The position numbers were made by a program, and so were the translations under genes. Below the pieces are notes generated by a model. That model was not told the DNA's origin, did no database searches, and saw nothing but the letters and a program-made list of their open reading frames with translations. Below, piece by piece: positions 1 through 7,870 of a stretch of 64,000 bases of DNA. How positions within the stretch are numbered: position 1 is the first letter of the stretch; the number at the start of each line of letters is the position of its first letter. Source of the stretch: VRUE01 sp963780815 (GTDB lineage: Bacteria > Actinomycetota > Thermoleophilia > Solirubrobacterales > 70-9); NCBI GenBank assembly GCA_963780815.1, contig CAWADG010000014.1, positions 186,001 to 250,000 of the forward strand, given 5' to 3'.

Positions 1-287
1 TCGAGCTCGCTCGAGCGGAAGTCGAGCCGCGGGTGGCGCTCGACATCAAAGAACTCGGGGGAGAGTAGGTGGCCCCGGAGCTGCGGCTCGTCGATCTCGA
101 TGCTGGCGACGTCGACGCCGCCGACGAGGCTCGGCTCCTCGCCGCCCACCAGGCGCGCCTCGTAGCCGTCGAAGCCGCTGCGGAAGGTCGAGACGCCGTT
201 GTGGACGACCGCGAAGCCGACGCTGGAGTGGACCGGGTCGACGCTGTAGGTGCCCGCCTCGATCCGGTGCTTGGTCTGTGTCGCCAT
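1..287 (-). CDS. YceI family protein, 3' end outside window
   Basis: Reading the minus strand from the ATG at 287 gives about 95 residues beginning MATQTKHRIEAGTYSVDPVH. The run continues with HSSVGFAVVHNGVSTFRSGF and then HLLSPEFFDVERHPRLDF. The DPxHSxVxFxVxH start and the HLxSxxFFDVexxPxxxF segment are the hallmarks of the YceI lipocalin-like family, which binds polyisoprenoid or amide lipids. There is no signal peptide, so this would be a cytoplasmic member. A purine-rich ribosome-binding site (AAAGGAA on the minus strand) lies a few bases before the ATG. The gene runs off the left edge, so the C-terminal half is not seen. It is divergent from the MarR regulator gene, which is a common layout for a regulator and its target. 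Confidence 0.85.
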   Translation of the reverse strand, partial: MATQTKHRIEAGTYSVDPVHSSVGFAVVHNGVSTFRSGFDGYEARLVGGEEPSLVGGVDVASIEIDEPQLRGHLLSPEFFDVERHPRLDFRSSEL

Positions 288-399
288 CAGAAGTTCCTTT
301 CGAGAAGTTTGCTTGCCGTAGAAATACTTGTCACAGAAAACATCATAGCCACAATCTTTGTACCTACAACTATTGCTTTGACAACAATCTTCTGAGAAC
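288..399. promoter_or_regulatory. Divergent promoter region with MarR-type palindrome
   Basis: This AT-rich 112-bp gap separates two divergent genes in a very GC-rich sequence. It contains the palindrome TTGTACCTACAA (358-369), with 5-bp perfect arms and a 2-bp spacer. A TTGACA hexamer lies at 378-383. The palindrome size fits an operator for the neighbouring MarR protein, but no binding evidence exists in the sequence itself. A matching -10 box for the TTGACA would fall on the start codon, so its role as a -35 is doubtful. Confidence 0.45.
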
Positions 400-903
400 A
401 TGGTCTTCATGGCCGCGACCGCCACCAAGAGGGCAGGCAGGAACGGGTCGAAGGCTCAGGCCGCTCCCGATCCCCATCGCGACGCCTGGCTCGCCCTCTG
501 CCGCACTCATGCCGGCGTCACCGCTCGTCTCCAGGAGTCCCTGACCGAGGCCGGGTTGCCGCCGCTCGCCTGGTACGAGGTCCTCGACGCCGTCGCCGGC
601 TCGACGGACCAGCGGCTGAAGATGGGGAACCTCGCCGAGGCCTTGGTGATCAGCCGTGGCGGCCTGACCAAGCTCGTCGACCGCCTGGTCAAGGCCGGTC
701 TGCTCGAGCGCGCCTTCTGCGCCGACGACCGCCGCGTCAGCTACGCGGTTCTGACCTCCTCGGGGCGCGAGGTCCACACCGAGATGCAGCCTGTCGTCGT
801 CGGCGAGCTCCGGGCCGCATTCACGACCAGCCTCAGCACCCGCCAGGCCGAAACGCTCCGTGACTCGCTGCGGCGGGTCAACACCGCCGCCTGCCGCGAA
901 TAA
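400..903 (+). CDS. MarR family transcriptional regulator
   Basis: The product has 167 residues. A winged-helix core is visible: WYEVLDAVA (helix 2), then KMGNLAEALVISRGGLTKLV (recognition region) and DRLVKAGLLERAFCADDRRV, which is the wing with the DxR motif typical of MarR. The first 30 residues are basic and probably disordered. An alternative ATG lies three codons downstream at 409. Proteins of this family are dimeric repressors that often respond to phenolic or lipophilic ligands. The divergent yceI-like gene is the likely target. The gene converges on the precorrin-2 dehydrogenase gene, with only 11 bases between the two stop codons. Confidence 0.88.
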   Translation: MVFMAATATKRAGRNGSKAQAAPDPHRDAWLALCRTHAGVTARLQESLTEAGLPPLAWYEVLDAVAGSTDQRLKMGNLAEALVISRGGLTKLVDRLVKAGLLERAFCADDRRVSYAVLTSSGREVHTEMQPVVVGELRAAFTTSLSTRQAETLRDSLRRVNTAACRE

Positions 904-914
904 GAAGCCGGGCC

Positions 915-1661
915 TCAGGCAATCGCCGAGGCGGCCCGCTCCTTTGCCGCTTCGATCAGCGCCAGCACCTCGGTCTCACGGCCGTCGCGGACCAGGTCGA
1001 CCGGGTCGGGGTCGCCGTTGACGATCTCCTCGAAGAACCGCTTGCGGTCCTGGTAGGTGGGCAGGGTGTCCTTTGCCCAGCCGCGCGCCCCGTTGAGGAT
1101 CACCGCCAGCCGCGCGTACTCCTCGCCGAACAGGTCCGAGATCTCGCGCTTCATCCGTTTTGCCAGCGCCGGGGAGGCCCCGGCGGTCGAGATCGCGATC
1201 GCGAGCGGGCCGCTGCGGACGATCGCCGGCAGGATGAAGTTGCAGAGCGGCGGGACGTCGACGACGTTGACCAGCATCGCCCGCTGCTCGGCGTCGTCGT
1301 AGACGCCGATGTTGACCTCGCTGTCGTCGGTGGCGGCGATCGCCATGAAGGCGCCCTCGAGATCGGCGGCGCCCGCGTAGGGCCGCTTCTCCCACTCGAT
1401 CGACGCCTCCGCGGCGAGCGCCTCCAGCTCGGGGTGGGCGACGGGCGCGATCAGGGTCACGTCGGCGTCGCAGGTCAGCAGCCCCTCGACCTTCTCGAGC
1501 CCGATGTCGCCGCCGCCGATCACCAGGCAGCGCCTCCCCTTCAGCTTCAGGCAGGCGATGTAGAAGGGGGTCTCGAGCATGTCGCGCACGCACGACTGGT
1601 CGCAGATCCCCTTGCGGAGCTGGCAGACGCACTCCTTACCTGCATAGGCCTGAGCCGGCAT
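915..1661 (-). CDS. Precorrin-2 dehydrogenase (siroheme synthase N-terminal type)
   Basis: The product has 248 residues. The segment PFYIACLKLKGRRCLVIGGG, followed by DIGLEKVEGLL, is the dinucleotide-binding start of CysG-N/Met8p-type enzymes. These oxidise precorrin-2 to sirohydrochlorin with NAD+ and may also insert iron. NFILPAIVRSGPLAIAISTA and GASPALAKRMKREI are the diagnostic central and C-terminal motifs. The uroporphyrinogen methyltransferase half found in CysG is absent, so this is a single-function form. The N-terminal 27 residues are Cys-rich (CVCQLRKGICDQSC) and precede an internal ATG at MLETPFY. It is unclear whether that extension is translated. The start lies 10 bases downstream of the epimerase stop codon, so the two probably form an operon. 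Confidence 0.88.
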   Translation of the reverse strand: MPAQAYAGKECVCQLRKGICDQSCVRDMLETPFYIACLKLKGRRCLVIGGGDIGLEKVEGLLTCDADVTLIAPVAHPELEALAAEASIEWEKRPYAGAADLEGAFMAIAATDDSEVNIGVYDDAEQRAMLVNVVDVPPLCNFILPAIVRSGPLAIAISTAGASPALAKRMKREISDLFGEEYARLAVILNGARGWAKDTLPTYQDRKRFFEEIVNGDPDPVDLVRDGRETEVLALIEAAKERAASAIA

Positions 1662-1671
1662 CAGCCCTAGG

Positions 1672-2604
1672 TTAGAGGGAGTCGATCGTCAGCCGGAGGC
1701 CCTCCTCGAGCCCGGTCTGCGCCCGCCAGCCGAGCTCGCGCTCGGCGAGCCCCGGGTCGAGCGCGATCCGCTGCACCTCTCCGGTCCGCGGCGGCGCGAA
1801 CTCGGGCTCGAAGTCGTCGCGGCCCGCCAGCTCGCCGAGCCGCGCCGCGAGCTCGAGGACGTCGGTCTCGATCCCGGTGCCGATGTTGATCGCCCCGCTC
1901 GCCTCGGACTCGGCCGCGGCGAGCGCCGCCGCGACGACGTCGCCCACATATATGTAGTCCCGGGTCTGGGTGCCGTCGCCGTACACGGTCGGCCGTCCGC
2001 CCGCATCGAGCAGGCCGCAGAAGATCGCGATCACGCCCGCCTCGCCGAGCGGGTCCTGGCGGGGCCCGTAGACGTTGCCGAGCCGCAGGCTGACGCCGGG
2101 CAGCCCGTGGAGGCGCTCGTAGAGCGCCAGGTAGCCCTCGGCGGCGAACTTGCTCTGCCCGTAGGCGGAGAGGGGCGCGATCGGCGCGCTCTCATCGAGC
2201 GGCAGGTCCTGGCCCTCGCCCTCGCCGTAGATTGCGCCACCGGTCGAGATGAAGACGACCCGGGGCGAGCCCACCGCTCGAGCCGCCTCGAGCACCTGCG
2301 CGGTGCCGCCGACGTTGATCGAAGCGTCGAAGGCCGGGTCCGCGATCGACTTGCGGACGTCGATCTGCGCCGCGAGGTGGAATACGGCCTCGGGCTGCGA
2401 TGCGCGCGCCAACTCGAGCAGCGCGGCGCCCTCGCGGACGTCGATCTCGGCCAGGTCGGCGCCGGTGGTCAGTGCGGGCTCGAGGTTCTCGCGCCGGCCG
2501 GTCGAGAGGTCGTCGACGATCGTCACCTCGTCGCCGCGCGCGAGCAGAGCGTCGGCCAGGTTCGACCCGATGAATCCCGCTCCGCCTGTGACGAGGCACC
2601 TCAT
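1672..2604 (-). CDS. NAD-dependent nucleotide-sugar epimerase/dehydratase (GalE-like)
   Basis: The product is 310 residues from the ATG at 2604. It opens MRCLVTGGAGFIGSNLADAL, the TGxxGFIG Rossmann motif of extended short-chain dehydrogenases, followed by DDLSTG. HLAAQIDVRKS and the active-site YGQSK (Tyr-x-x-x-Lys) place it with UDP-glucose 4-epimerase-like enzymes. YGDGTQTRDYIYVGDVV is the conserved C-terminal substrate-domain motif. The open frame extends upstream to 2895, but the extension is antisense to the topoisomerase start and lacks family similarity, so I reject it. Exact substrate is not determinable. It is divergent from topA and precedes the siroheme gene. Confidence 0.9.
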   Translation of the reverse strand: MRCLVTGGAGFIGSNLADALLARGDEVTIVDDLSTGRRENLEPALTTGADLAEIDVREGAALLELARASQPEAVFHLAAQIDVRKSIADPAFDASINVGGTAQVLEAARAVGSPRVVFISTGGAIYGEGEGQDLPLDESAPIAPLSAYGQSKFAAEGYLALYERLHGLPGVSLRLGNVYGPRQDPLGEAGVIAIFCGLLDAGGRPTVYGDGTQTRDYIYVGDVVAAALAAAESEASGAINIGTGIETDVLELAARLGELAGRDDFEPEFAPPRTGEVQRIALDPGLAERELGWRAQTGLEEGLRLTIDSL

Positions 2605-2682
2605 CCGAGGGCCGATCCTAGGGCGCTTCGCGACCGGGTGCCGGCAGGGGACGATGGAGGCCCCTGCTACCCTCGCCGCCCG

Positions 2683-4941
2683 ATGCGTCTGATCGTCACC
2701 GAGAAGAACAACAGCGCCAAGAAGATCGCCGAGATCCTCGGTCGCGGCGAGGCGTCCGAGGACAAAGCCTTCAAAGTCCCCTACTACACCTGGTCCGATG
2801 ACGCGGGCGAGCACCGCTCGATCGGGCTCAAGGGGCATGTGCTCGGCCCCGCCTTCCCCGAGGGCTACTCGAACTGGCAGAAGACCGATCTGCACGACCT
2901 GATCGACGCCAAGCTGATCAAGGAGCCGACCGACAAAAACGTCGTCAAAGCGATCAAGAAGGTCGCAAAGGAAGCCGACGAGCTGGTGATCGCGACCGAC
3001 TTCGACCGCGAGGGCGAGCTGATCGGCCTCGAGGCGCTCGAGGAGATGCTCGACGCGAACCCCGAGCTCGGCTCTCGCGAGGAGTCAGAAGCGGGGACGC
3101 TGACGATCCAGCGCGCCCGCTACTCGGCGCTGACGCGGGAGGAGATCGAGCGCGCCTTCAACGATCTCGACGAGCTCTCCTATCCGCTGGCGAACGCCGG
3201 CGCCGCCCGCCAGGACATCGACCTGCTCTGGGGCGCGACGCTGACCCGCGCCGTCTCGCTCAGCACCCGCCGATTCGGCTCGAACTTCCTCTCGGTCGGC
3301 CGTGTCCAGAGCCCGACCCTCGGCCTGATCGTCGAGCGTGAGATGGAGCGCCGCGCCCATGTCGCGAAACCGTTCTGGGAACTGTTCGCCAACTTCCAGC
3401 ACCCCGACGGCAGCTTCGAGGCACATCACGTCACCGACAAATTCTGGGAGAAGGCGGAGGCGGACGCGGCCCTCGCGGGCACCGCGTCGCCGGGCACCGT
3501 CACCGCGGTGACGGCTCGCAAGAACACCCGCAAACCGCCGACTCCGTACAACACGACCGCCTTCAGCACCGACGCCTCCAGCCGCCTCGGCATCACCCCC
3601 GCCAGCGCGATGAGGATCGCCGAGGACCTCTACATGGACGGCTTCATCTCCTATCCGCGGACCGACAACACCGTCTACCCGTCATCGCTGCCGACCCGCG
3701 AGCTGGTCTCCTCGCTGGTCCGGGTCTCGGAGTTCTCGGCCGCCTCGGGGCTGCTCGAGGCCGAGTTGAACCCGACCCGGGGCAAAAAAGAGACGACCGA
3801 CCATCCGCCGATCTACCCGACCCAGGCGATCCACCCGGGCGCGCTTGACGGCTCCAAGCGGCGTGTCTACGAACTCGTCGTCCGCCGCTTCCTCGCCACC
3901 TTCAGCCCGCCGATGATCACCGAGTCGACCCGGGCCGACATCGAGGCGGGCTCGGAGACCTACTTCGTCCGCGGCTCGGTCGTCGTCGACCCCGGCTACG
4001 CCGGCATCTACACCTACGCCCGGTCCTCCGACGACGAGATCCCGAAGCTCGAGGAGGGCCAGAGCCTCGAGATCGACGGCGACCCCTGGATCGTCGACAA
4101 GGAGACCCAGCCTCCGGCTCGGATCTCCCAGGCGAAACTGATCGAGCTGATGGAGGAGCGCAACCTCGGCACCAAGGCGACCCGCGCCGACATCATCCAG
4201 AAGCTGTTCGACCGCGGCTACGTCTACGGCAACCCGCCGGTCCCCTCGGAGACCGGAATCGCGCTGTATGAGGCGTTCAAGACTTATGTGCCGGAGATGG
4301 CGACGCCGGAGATGACCGCCCAGCTCGAGGCCGAGATGGATCGGATCGCCGCCGGTGAGATGACCAAGGGCGAGGTTGTCGGCGAGAGCCGCGACCTCCT
4401 CCACAACACCTGGTCGGAGATCGACAAGAGCAAAGAAGACCTCGCCAAAGTCGTCTGGAAAGGGATGGACGAGGACCGCATCCTCGGCCCCTGCAAGGTC
4501 TGCGAAAGGGCGGGCCGGACCAAGGAGGACGGCTCACCGAACATGCTGCGGATCATCCGCGCGAAAAAATCTGGCAAACGCTTCGTCGGTTGCAGCGGCT
4601 GGAGCGCCGACGACCCCGACTCCTGCGACCAGACCTTTCCGCTGCCCCAGCGCGGCGACGTCTTCCGCCTCGAGGAGCGCTGCACGGTCTGCGACGAGAC
4701 CCCGCGGCTGAAAGTCGTCCCGTTCCGCGGCCGTCCCTGGAACCTCTGTCTCAACGACGACTGCGAGTCGATGCAGGAGATGAAGAAACGCAGGGCCGAG
4801 CGCGAAGCGGCGAAAGCGGCGAAGAAGGCGATGGAAGAGAAGCCGCCGCCGGACGGCAGCGAGGACGGCAAGGCCAAGCCAACCAAAGCCGACACCGGCA
4901 CCCGGCGCCGCAAACGCGCCAAAGCAACCGCCAAAGGCTGA
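2683..4941 (+). CDS. topA: Type IA DNA topoisomerase, archaeal-like
   Basis: The product is 752 residues from the ATG at 2683. The TOPRIM domain starts MRLIVTEKNNSAKKIAEILG, with the catalytic Glu at residue 7 and the acidic triad motif TDFDREGE near residues 104-111. The active-site tyrosine is Y324 in FISYPRTDNT. Cys clusters follow near residue 604 (CKVC), 637 (a C-x10-C pair) and 667 (CTVC with CLNDDC), suggesting C-terminal zinc ribbons. A Lys/Arg-rich tail ends the protein. Most bacterial TopA proteins begin with an ESPxKAKTI-like motif. The TEKNNxAKKIA form here is what I know from archaeal topoisomerase I. It relaxes negative supercoils. The thymidylate kinase gene follows 12 bases later. 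Confidence 0.92.
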   Translation: MRLIVTEKNNSAKKIAEILGRGEASEDKAFKVPYYTWSDDAGEHRSIGLKGHVLGPAFPEGYSNWQKTDLHDLIDAKLIKEPTDKNVVKAIKKVAKEADELVIATDFDREGELIGLEALEEMLDANPELGSREESEAGTLTIQRARYSALTREEIERAFNDLDELSYPLANAGAARQDIDLLWGATLTRAVSLSTRRFGSNFLSVGRVQSPTLGLIVEREMERRAHVAKPFWELFANFQHPDGSFEAHHVTDKFWEKAEADAALAGTASPGTVTAVTARKNTRKPPTPYNTTAFSTDASSRLGITPASAMRIAEDLYMDGFISYPRTDNTVYPSSLPTRELVSSLVRVSEFSAASGLLEAELNPTRGKKETTDHPPIYPTQAIHPGALDGSKRRVYELVVRRFLATFSPPMITESTRADIEAGSETYFVRGSVVVDPGYAGIYTYARSSDDEIPKLEEGQSLEIDGDPWIVDKETQPPARISQAKLIELMEERNLGTKATRADIIQKLFDRGYVYGNPPVPSETGIALYEAFKTYVPEMATPEMTAQLEAEMDRIAAGEMTKGEVVGESRDLLHNTWSEIDKSKEDLAKVVWKGMDEDRILGPCKVCERAGRTKEDGSPNMLRIIRAKKSGKRFVGCSGWSADDPDSCDQTFPLPQRGDVFRLEERCTVCDETPRLKVVPFRGRPWNLCLNDDCESMQEMKKRRAEREAAKAAKKAMEEKPPPDGSEDGKAKPTKADTGTRRRKRAKATAKG

Positions 4942-4953
4942 GCCCCCGGGCCG

Positions 4954-5550
4954 TTGTTCATTTCGCTCGAGGGGATCGACGGGTCGGGCAAGAGCACCCA
5001 GGCGAAGCTGCTCGCCGACGCGCTCGGCGCCGAGACGGTCTCGATCCGCGAGCCGGGGGGGACCGACGCCGCCGAGCGGATCCGCTCCCTGCTCGCCGAT
5101 TCCGGCCTCGAGCTCGACCCGCTCGCCGAGCTGCTGCTCTTCCTCGCTGCCCGGGCCGACCTCACCGCGCGGGTGATAGCGCCGGCGCTCGAGGCCGGCC
5201 GCGACGTCGTCTGCGACCGTTTCGCCGACTCCAGCGTCGCCTACCAGGGCGCCGCCCGCGGGCTCGGGGTCGGCGAGGTGATCTCGCTCACCGATGCCGC
5301 CAGCGAGGGTCTCTGGCCCGACCTGACCCTGCTCCTGCGGGTCGATCCCGAGACCGGCCTCGGCCGGGCCGAGGGCGGCGACCGTTTCGAGTCGGAGGGC
5401 CTGGAGCTGCAGCGGGCCGTCGCCCAGGCCTACGAGGAGATCGCGCAGATCGCCTCCGACCGGGTCGTCGCGATCGACGGCTCCGGCACCGTCGAGGAGG
5501 TGCACGGCCGGGTGATGGAGGCGGTCGGTGAGCGGCGCAGCGCTGACTGA
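4954..5550 (+). CDS. tmk: Thymidylate kinase
   Basis: The product is 198 residues, close to the usual 200-210. It phosphorylates dTMP to dTDP. The P-loop EGIDGSGKST is at residues 6-15. EPGGT (substrate-binding DR-loop region) follows near residue 34, and CDRFADSSVAYQG near residues 88-100 carries the conserved DR(F/Y)xxSxxAYQG motif. The LID region GGDRFESEG is Arg-poor. Translation must start at the TTG at 4954, because no ATG or GTG precedes the P-loop in frame at a sensible distance. It overlaps holB by 23 bp. The tmk-holB pairing is widespread in bacteria and supports both calls. Confidence 0.95.
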   Translation: MFISLEGIDGSGKSTQAKLLADALGAETVSIREPGGTDAAERIRSLLADSGLELDPLAELLLFLAARADLTARVIAPALEAGRDVVCDRFADSSVAYQGAARGLGVGEVISLTDAASEGLWPDLTLLLRVDPETGLGRAEGGDRFESEGLELQRAVAQAYEEIAQIASDRVVAIDGSGTVEEVHGRVMEAVGERRSAD

Positions 5551-6637
5551 GGCGACCGAGCACCAGCCGCGGGCGAGGGTGATGTTGAGCGCCGCCCTCT
5601 CATCCGGCCCCAGCCATGCCTACCTTTTCAGCGGCCCCCCCGGCGCCGGCAAGCGGGCCGCGGCGCGGGCATTCGCGGCCGAGATCCTCGCCGCCGGGGC
5701 CGCCGATCCGGAGGACGCCCGCCGCCGGGCACTGCTCGATCCCTCGCCCCACCCCGACCTTGTCTGGCTGACGCCGAGCGGCGCCCAGCACCTGGTCGAG
5801 GAGGTGCGCGAGAGGGTGATCCGCGCGTCCGCCTACCGACCGTTCGAGGGCGACAGCCGGGTCTTCGTCCTCGAGGCCGCCGAGGCGATGCGCGACGAGA
5901 GCCAGAACGCGCTGCTGAAGACGCTCGAGGAGCCGCCCGATTTCGTCCACCTGATCCTGCTCAGCTCCGAGCCGGCGGCGCTGCTCGAGACCGTCGTCTC
6001 GCGCTGTCAATCGATCGACTTCGCGCCGCTCCCGGTCGAGGTCCTCGAGGCGGAGCTGGCCGGCGCCGGCGACTCGGCCGAGGTCGCCGCGGCCGCCCGC
6101 CTCGCCGCGGGAGACCTCGACCTCGCCCGCTCGCTGCTCGAGCCCGAGGGCCGCGAGCTGCGGGCCGAGGCGGAGCGCTGCGCCGCCGCGGCGATCGACG
6201 GCGAGAGCGCCTCCGCCCCTTGGAGAACGCTGCTGAAGACGGCCGAGGACGCGGGCGCCGCGGTCGAGGAGGCTGCCCGCGAGGCGCTCGAGGAGGAAAA
6301 GGCCGCCGGCGTCAGGCGCTCGGCCCGGGAGATCGGCGACGAGGCGAAACGAGCGGGTCGCCGCCGGCGCACCGAGGTCCTCGACCTCGGGCTGGCGCTG
6401 CTCGCCGCCTGGTTCAGGGACCTCGCCGCGAGCGCGGCGGGCGCCGCCGACCTCGCCCACAACCGCGACCGGCTCGACCTGCTCTCCGCTCAGGCGGAGG
6501 GGCTCGACCCGGGTCGCGCCCGGCAGGCCGCCGAGCTGGTCCAGGACACGCGGCGCCGGCTCGACCTCAACGTCTCGGAGGAGCTTGCGCTCGAGGCCCT
6601 TCTGTACGGGCTGGAGCGGACCCTCCGTTCTCCGTAG
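5528..6637 (+). CDS. holB: DNA polymerase III delta' subunit (clamp loader)
   Basis: The product has 369 residues from a GTG start inside the end of tmk. It opens with a clamp-loader AAA+ fold: SHAYLFSGPPGAGKRAAARA (Walker A near residues 36-43), then VFVLEAAEAMRDESQNALLK and TLEEPP, the delta'/gamma signature, and a VSRCQSIDF sensor-1-like segment. The zinc-binding cysteines of gamma/tau are missing, as in delta'. The C-terminal part is Ala/Glu-rich and helical. Together with gamma/tau and delta it loads the sliding clamp. Its 3' end overlaps the convergent DUF2304 gene by 71 bp. Confidence 0.9.
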   Translation: MSGAALTEATEHQPRARVMLSAALSSGPSHAYLFSGPPGAGKRAAARAFAAEILAAGAADPEDARRRALLDPSPHPDLVWLTPSGAQHLVEEVRERVIRASAYRPFEGDSRVFVLEAAEAMRDESQNALLKTLEEPPDFVHLILLSSEPAALLETVVSRCQSIDFAPLPVEVLEAELAGAGDSAEVAAAARLAAGDLDLARSLLEPEGRELRAEAERCAAAAIDGESASAPWRTLLKTAEDAGAAVEEAAREALEEEKAAGVRRSAREIGDEAKRAGRRRRTEVLDLGLALLAAWFRDLAASAAGAADLAHNRDRLDLLSAQAEGLDPGRARQAAELVQDTRRRLDLNVSEELALEALLYGLERTLRSP

Positions 6638-7025
6638 CCGCCTGCTCGCGCGCCTTCTCGATCGCGCGCTCCTGGGCCAGGCGGGTGATCTGCGCCGCCT
6701 GGCGGGACATGATCACGCTGAAGTTGAGCGCCAGCGCCAACAGCAGCAGGAGGACGATCGAGAACAGGGCGACGTTGGTGTCGCGGACCCCCATCACGTT
6801 GGCGGCGAAGGTGAGGAGGTCGGGGAAGGCCGCGCCGAGGAGCATCGCCAGCCCGGCCACGAACCAGACGATGCTGTAGCGCTCCTGGAGCCTGTCGCGC
6901 CGGATCAGCTCGAGGATCATCACCATGAACGCGATCGCGATGAGCCCGGCGATGATCCGCGTCTGCGCGGTCAGGTGGACAGCCGGCTTCTCCGAGACCT
7001 CCGCCAACAGCAGCAGCCCCCTCAT
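6567..7025 (-). CDS. DUF2304-type small membrane protein
   Basis: The product is 152 residues from the ATG at 7025. Three hydrophobic segments are visible: IIAGLIAIAFMVMILELI, SIVWFVAGLAMLLGAAF and VALFSIVLLLLLALALNF. A charged C-terminal tail follows, rich in Arg, Glu, Ala and Pro. Size, segment spacing and position directly after a GT2 glycosyltransferase match DUF2304 proteins, which usually accompany such transferases. A role as membrane anchor or lipid-carrier partner is inference. Its ATG overlaps the upstream stop (ATGA), so translation is coupled. The last 71 bp are antisense to holB. Confidence 0.8.
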   Translation of the reverse strand: MRGLLLLAEVSEKPAVHLTAQTRIIAGLIAIAFMVMILELIRRDRLQERYSIVWFVAGLAMLLGAAFPDLLTFAANVMGVRDTNVALFSIVLLLLLALALNFSVIMSRQAAQITRLAQERAIEKAREQAATENGGSAPARTEGPRAQAPPRR

Positions 7026-7753
7026 CGCTCGGCCTCCACCTTCGCAGTCCGCGGCCGGAACTGGCCGACGAGGAGCACGATCAGGCCCTTGAAGATGAAG
7101 AAGGCCGAGCGCAGCGGGGTCAGGAACGAGGAGCCGCCGACGCGCTCCAGCATCCGCACCGGCACCTCCTCGACCCGCAGGCCCTCGCGAACGGCGAGCT
7201 GGAGCGACTCGATCTCGGCGAAGTCGGGTGAGTAGTTCTCGCTGAACAGCTCCATCACCCTGCGGTTCGCGGCCCGCATCCCGCTGGTCGTGTCGGTGAA
7301 GCGCTGGCGGGTCGCGAGGGTGAGGAAGAAACGGAAGACGCTGGTCCCGATCCGGCGCGAGATCGTCGGCCGGTAGTCGTCGCCCTCGGCCTCGCCGGGG
7401 TCGCGGTAGCGCGACCCGATCACGAGGTCGGCGCGGTCGGCGCGCACCTCGTCGAGCAGCCGCGCAACCTCCGGCGGCGGATGCTGGCCATCGGCGTCGA
7501 GGTGGGCGCAGAGGTCGTATCCCTGCCGCAGGGCGTAGAGGTACCCGGTCTGGAGCGCCGCCCCGAGCCCCTGGTTGAACGGCAGCGAGGCGACCAGCGC
7601 GCCGGCCTCGCGCGCGACCGCGGCGGTGTCGTCGATCGAGCCGTCGTCGACGACGAGCACGTCGGCGTCGGGGAGGCGGTCGCGAACCCCGGCGATTACG
7701 TCGGCAACGGTGCCCTCCTCGTTCCAGGCGGGGATGAAGACAAGGGTCCTCAC
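7022..7753 (-). CDS. Glycosyltransferase family 2 (dolichol-phosphate-mannose-synthase-like)
   Basis: The product is 243 residues from the GTG at 7753, preceded by an AGGAG ribosome-binding site five bases away. A second GTG lies one codon upstream. The protein begins VRTLVFIPAWNEEGTVADVI. It has VVDDGSIDDT (nucleotide-sugar binding) and AHLDADGQHPP (the DxD-type metal site), as in GT2 polyprenyl-phosphate sugar transferases. TDTTSGMRAANRR and GLRVEEVPVRMLERVGGSS complete the usual family layout. It likely builds a lipid-linked sugar donor for envelope glycans. Coupling to the DUF2304 gene supports a membrane task. The frame stays open far upstream across the kinase gene, but that part is a shadow. 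Confidence 0.88.
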   Translation of the reverse strand: MRTLVFIPAWNEEGTVADVIAGVRDRLPDADVLVVDDGSIDDTAAVAREAGALVASLPFNQGLGAALQTGYLYALRQGYDLCAHLDADGQHPPPEVARLLDEVRADRADLVIGSRYRDPGEAEGDDYRPTISRRIGTSVFRFFLTLATRQRFTDTTSGMRAANRRVMELFSENYSPDFAEIESLQLAVREGLRVEEVPVRMLERVGGSSFLTPLRSAFFIFKGLIVLLVGQFRPRTAKVEAER

Positions 7754-7870
7754 CACAACTCCTCGTGCTTCGCTCGCTTCGCGAAGGACCAGGGATGGAC
7801 GCTTGCTCGCTCGGCACTCACGGACCGATTCTCCCATGCAGGGCAGGCGGCATTGTGTTAGTAAACCTTC

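Noticed and set aside
2107..2682. In-frame upstream extension of the topoisomerase
   Set aside because: It is antisense to the epimerase, and the TOPRIM domain begins exactly at the ATG at 2683.
2605..2895. N-terminal extension of the epimerase
   Set aside because: The Rossmann motif starts at the ATG at 2604; the extension has no similarity and overlaps the topoisomerase start.
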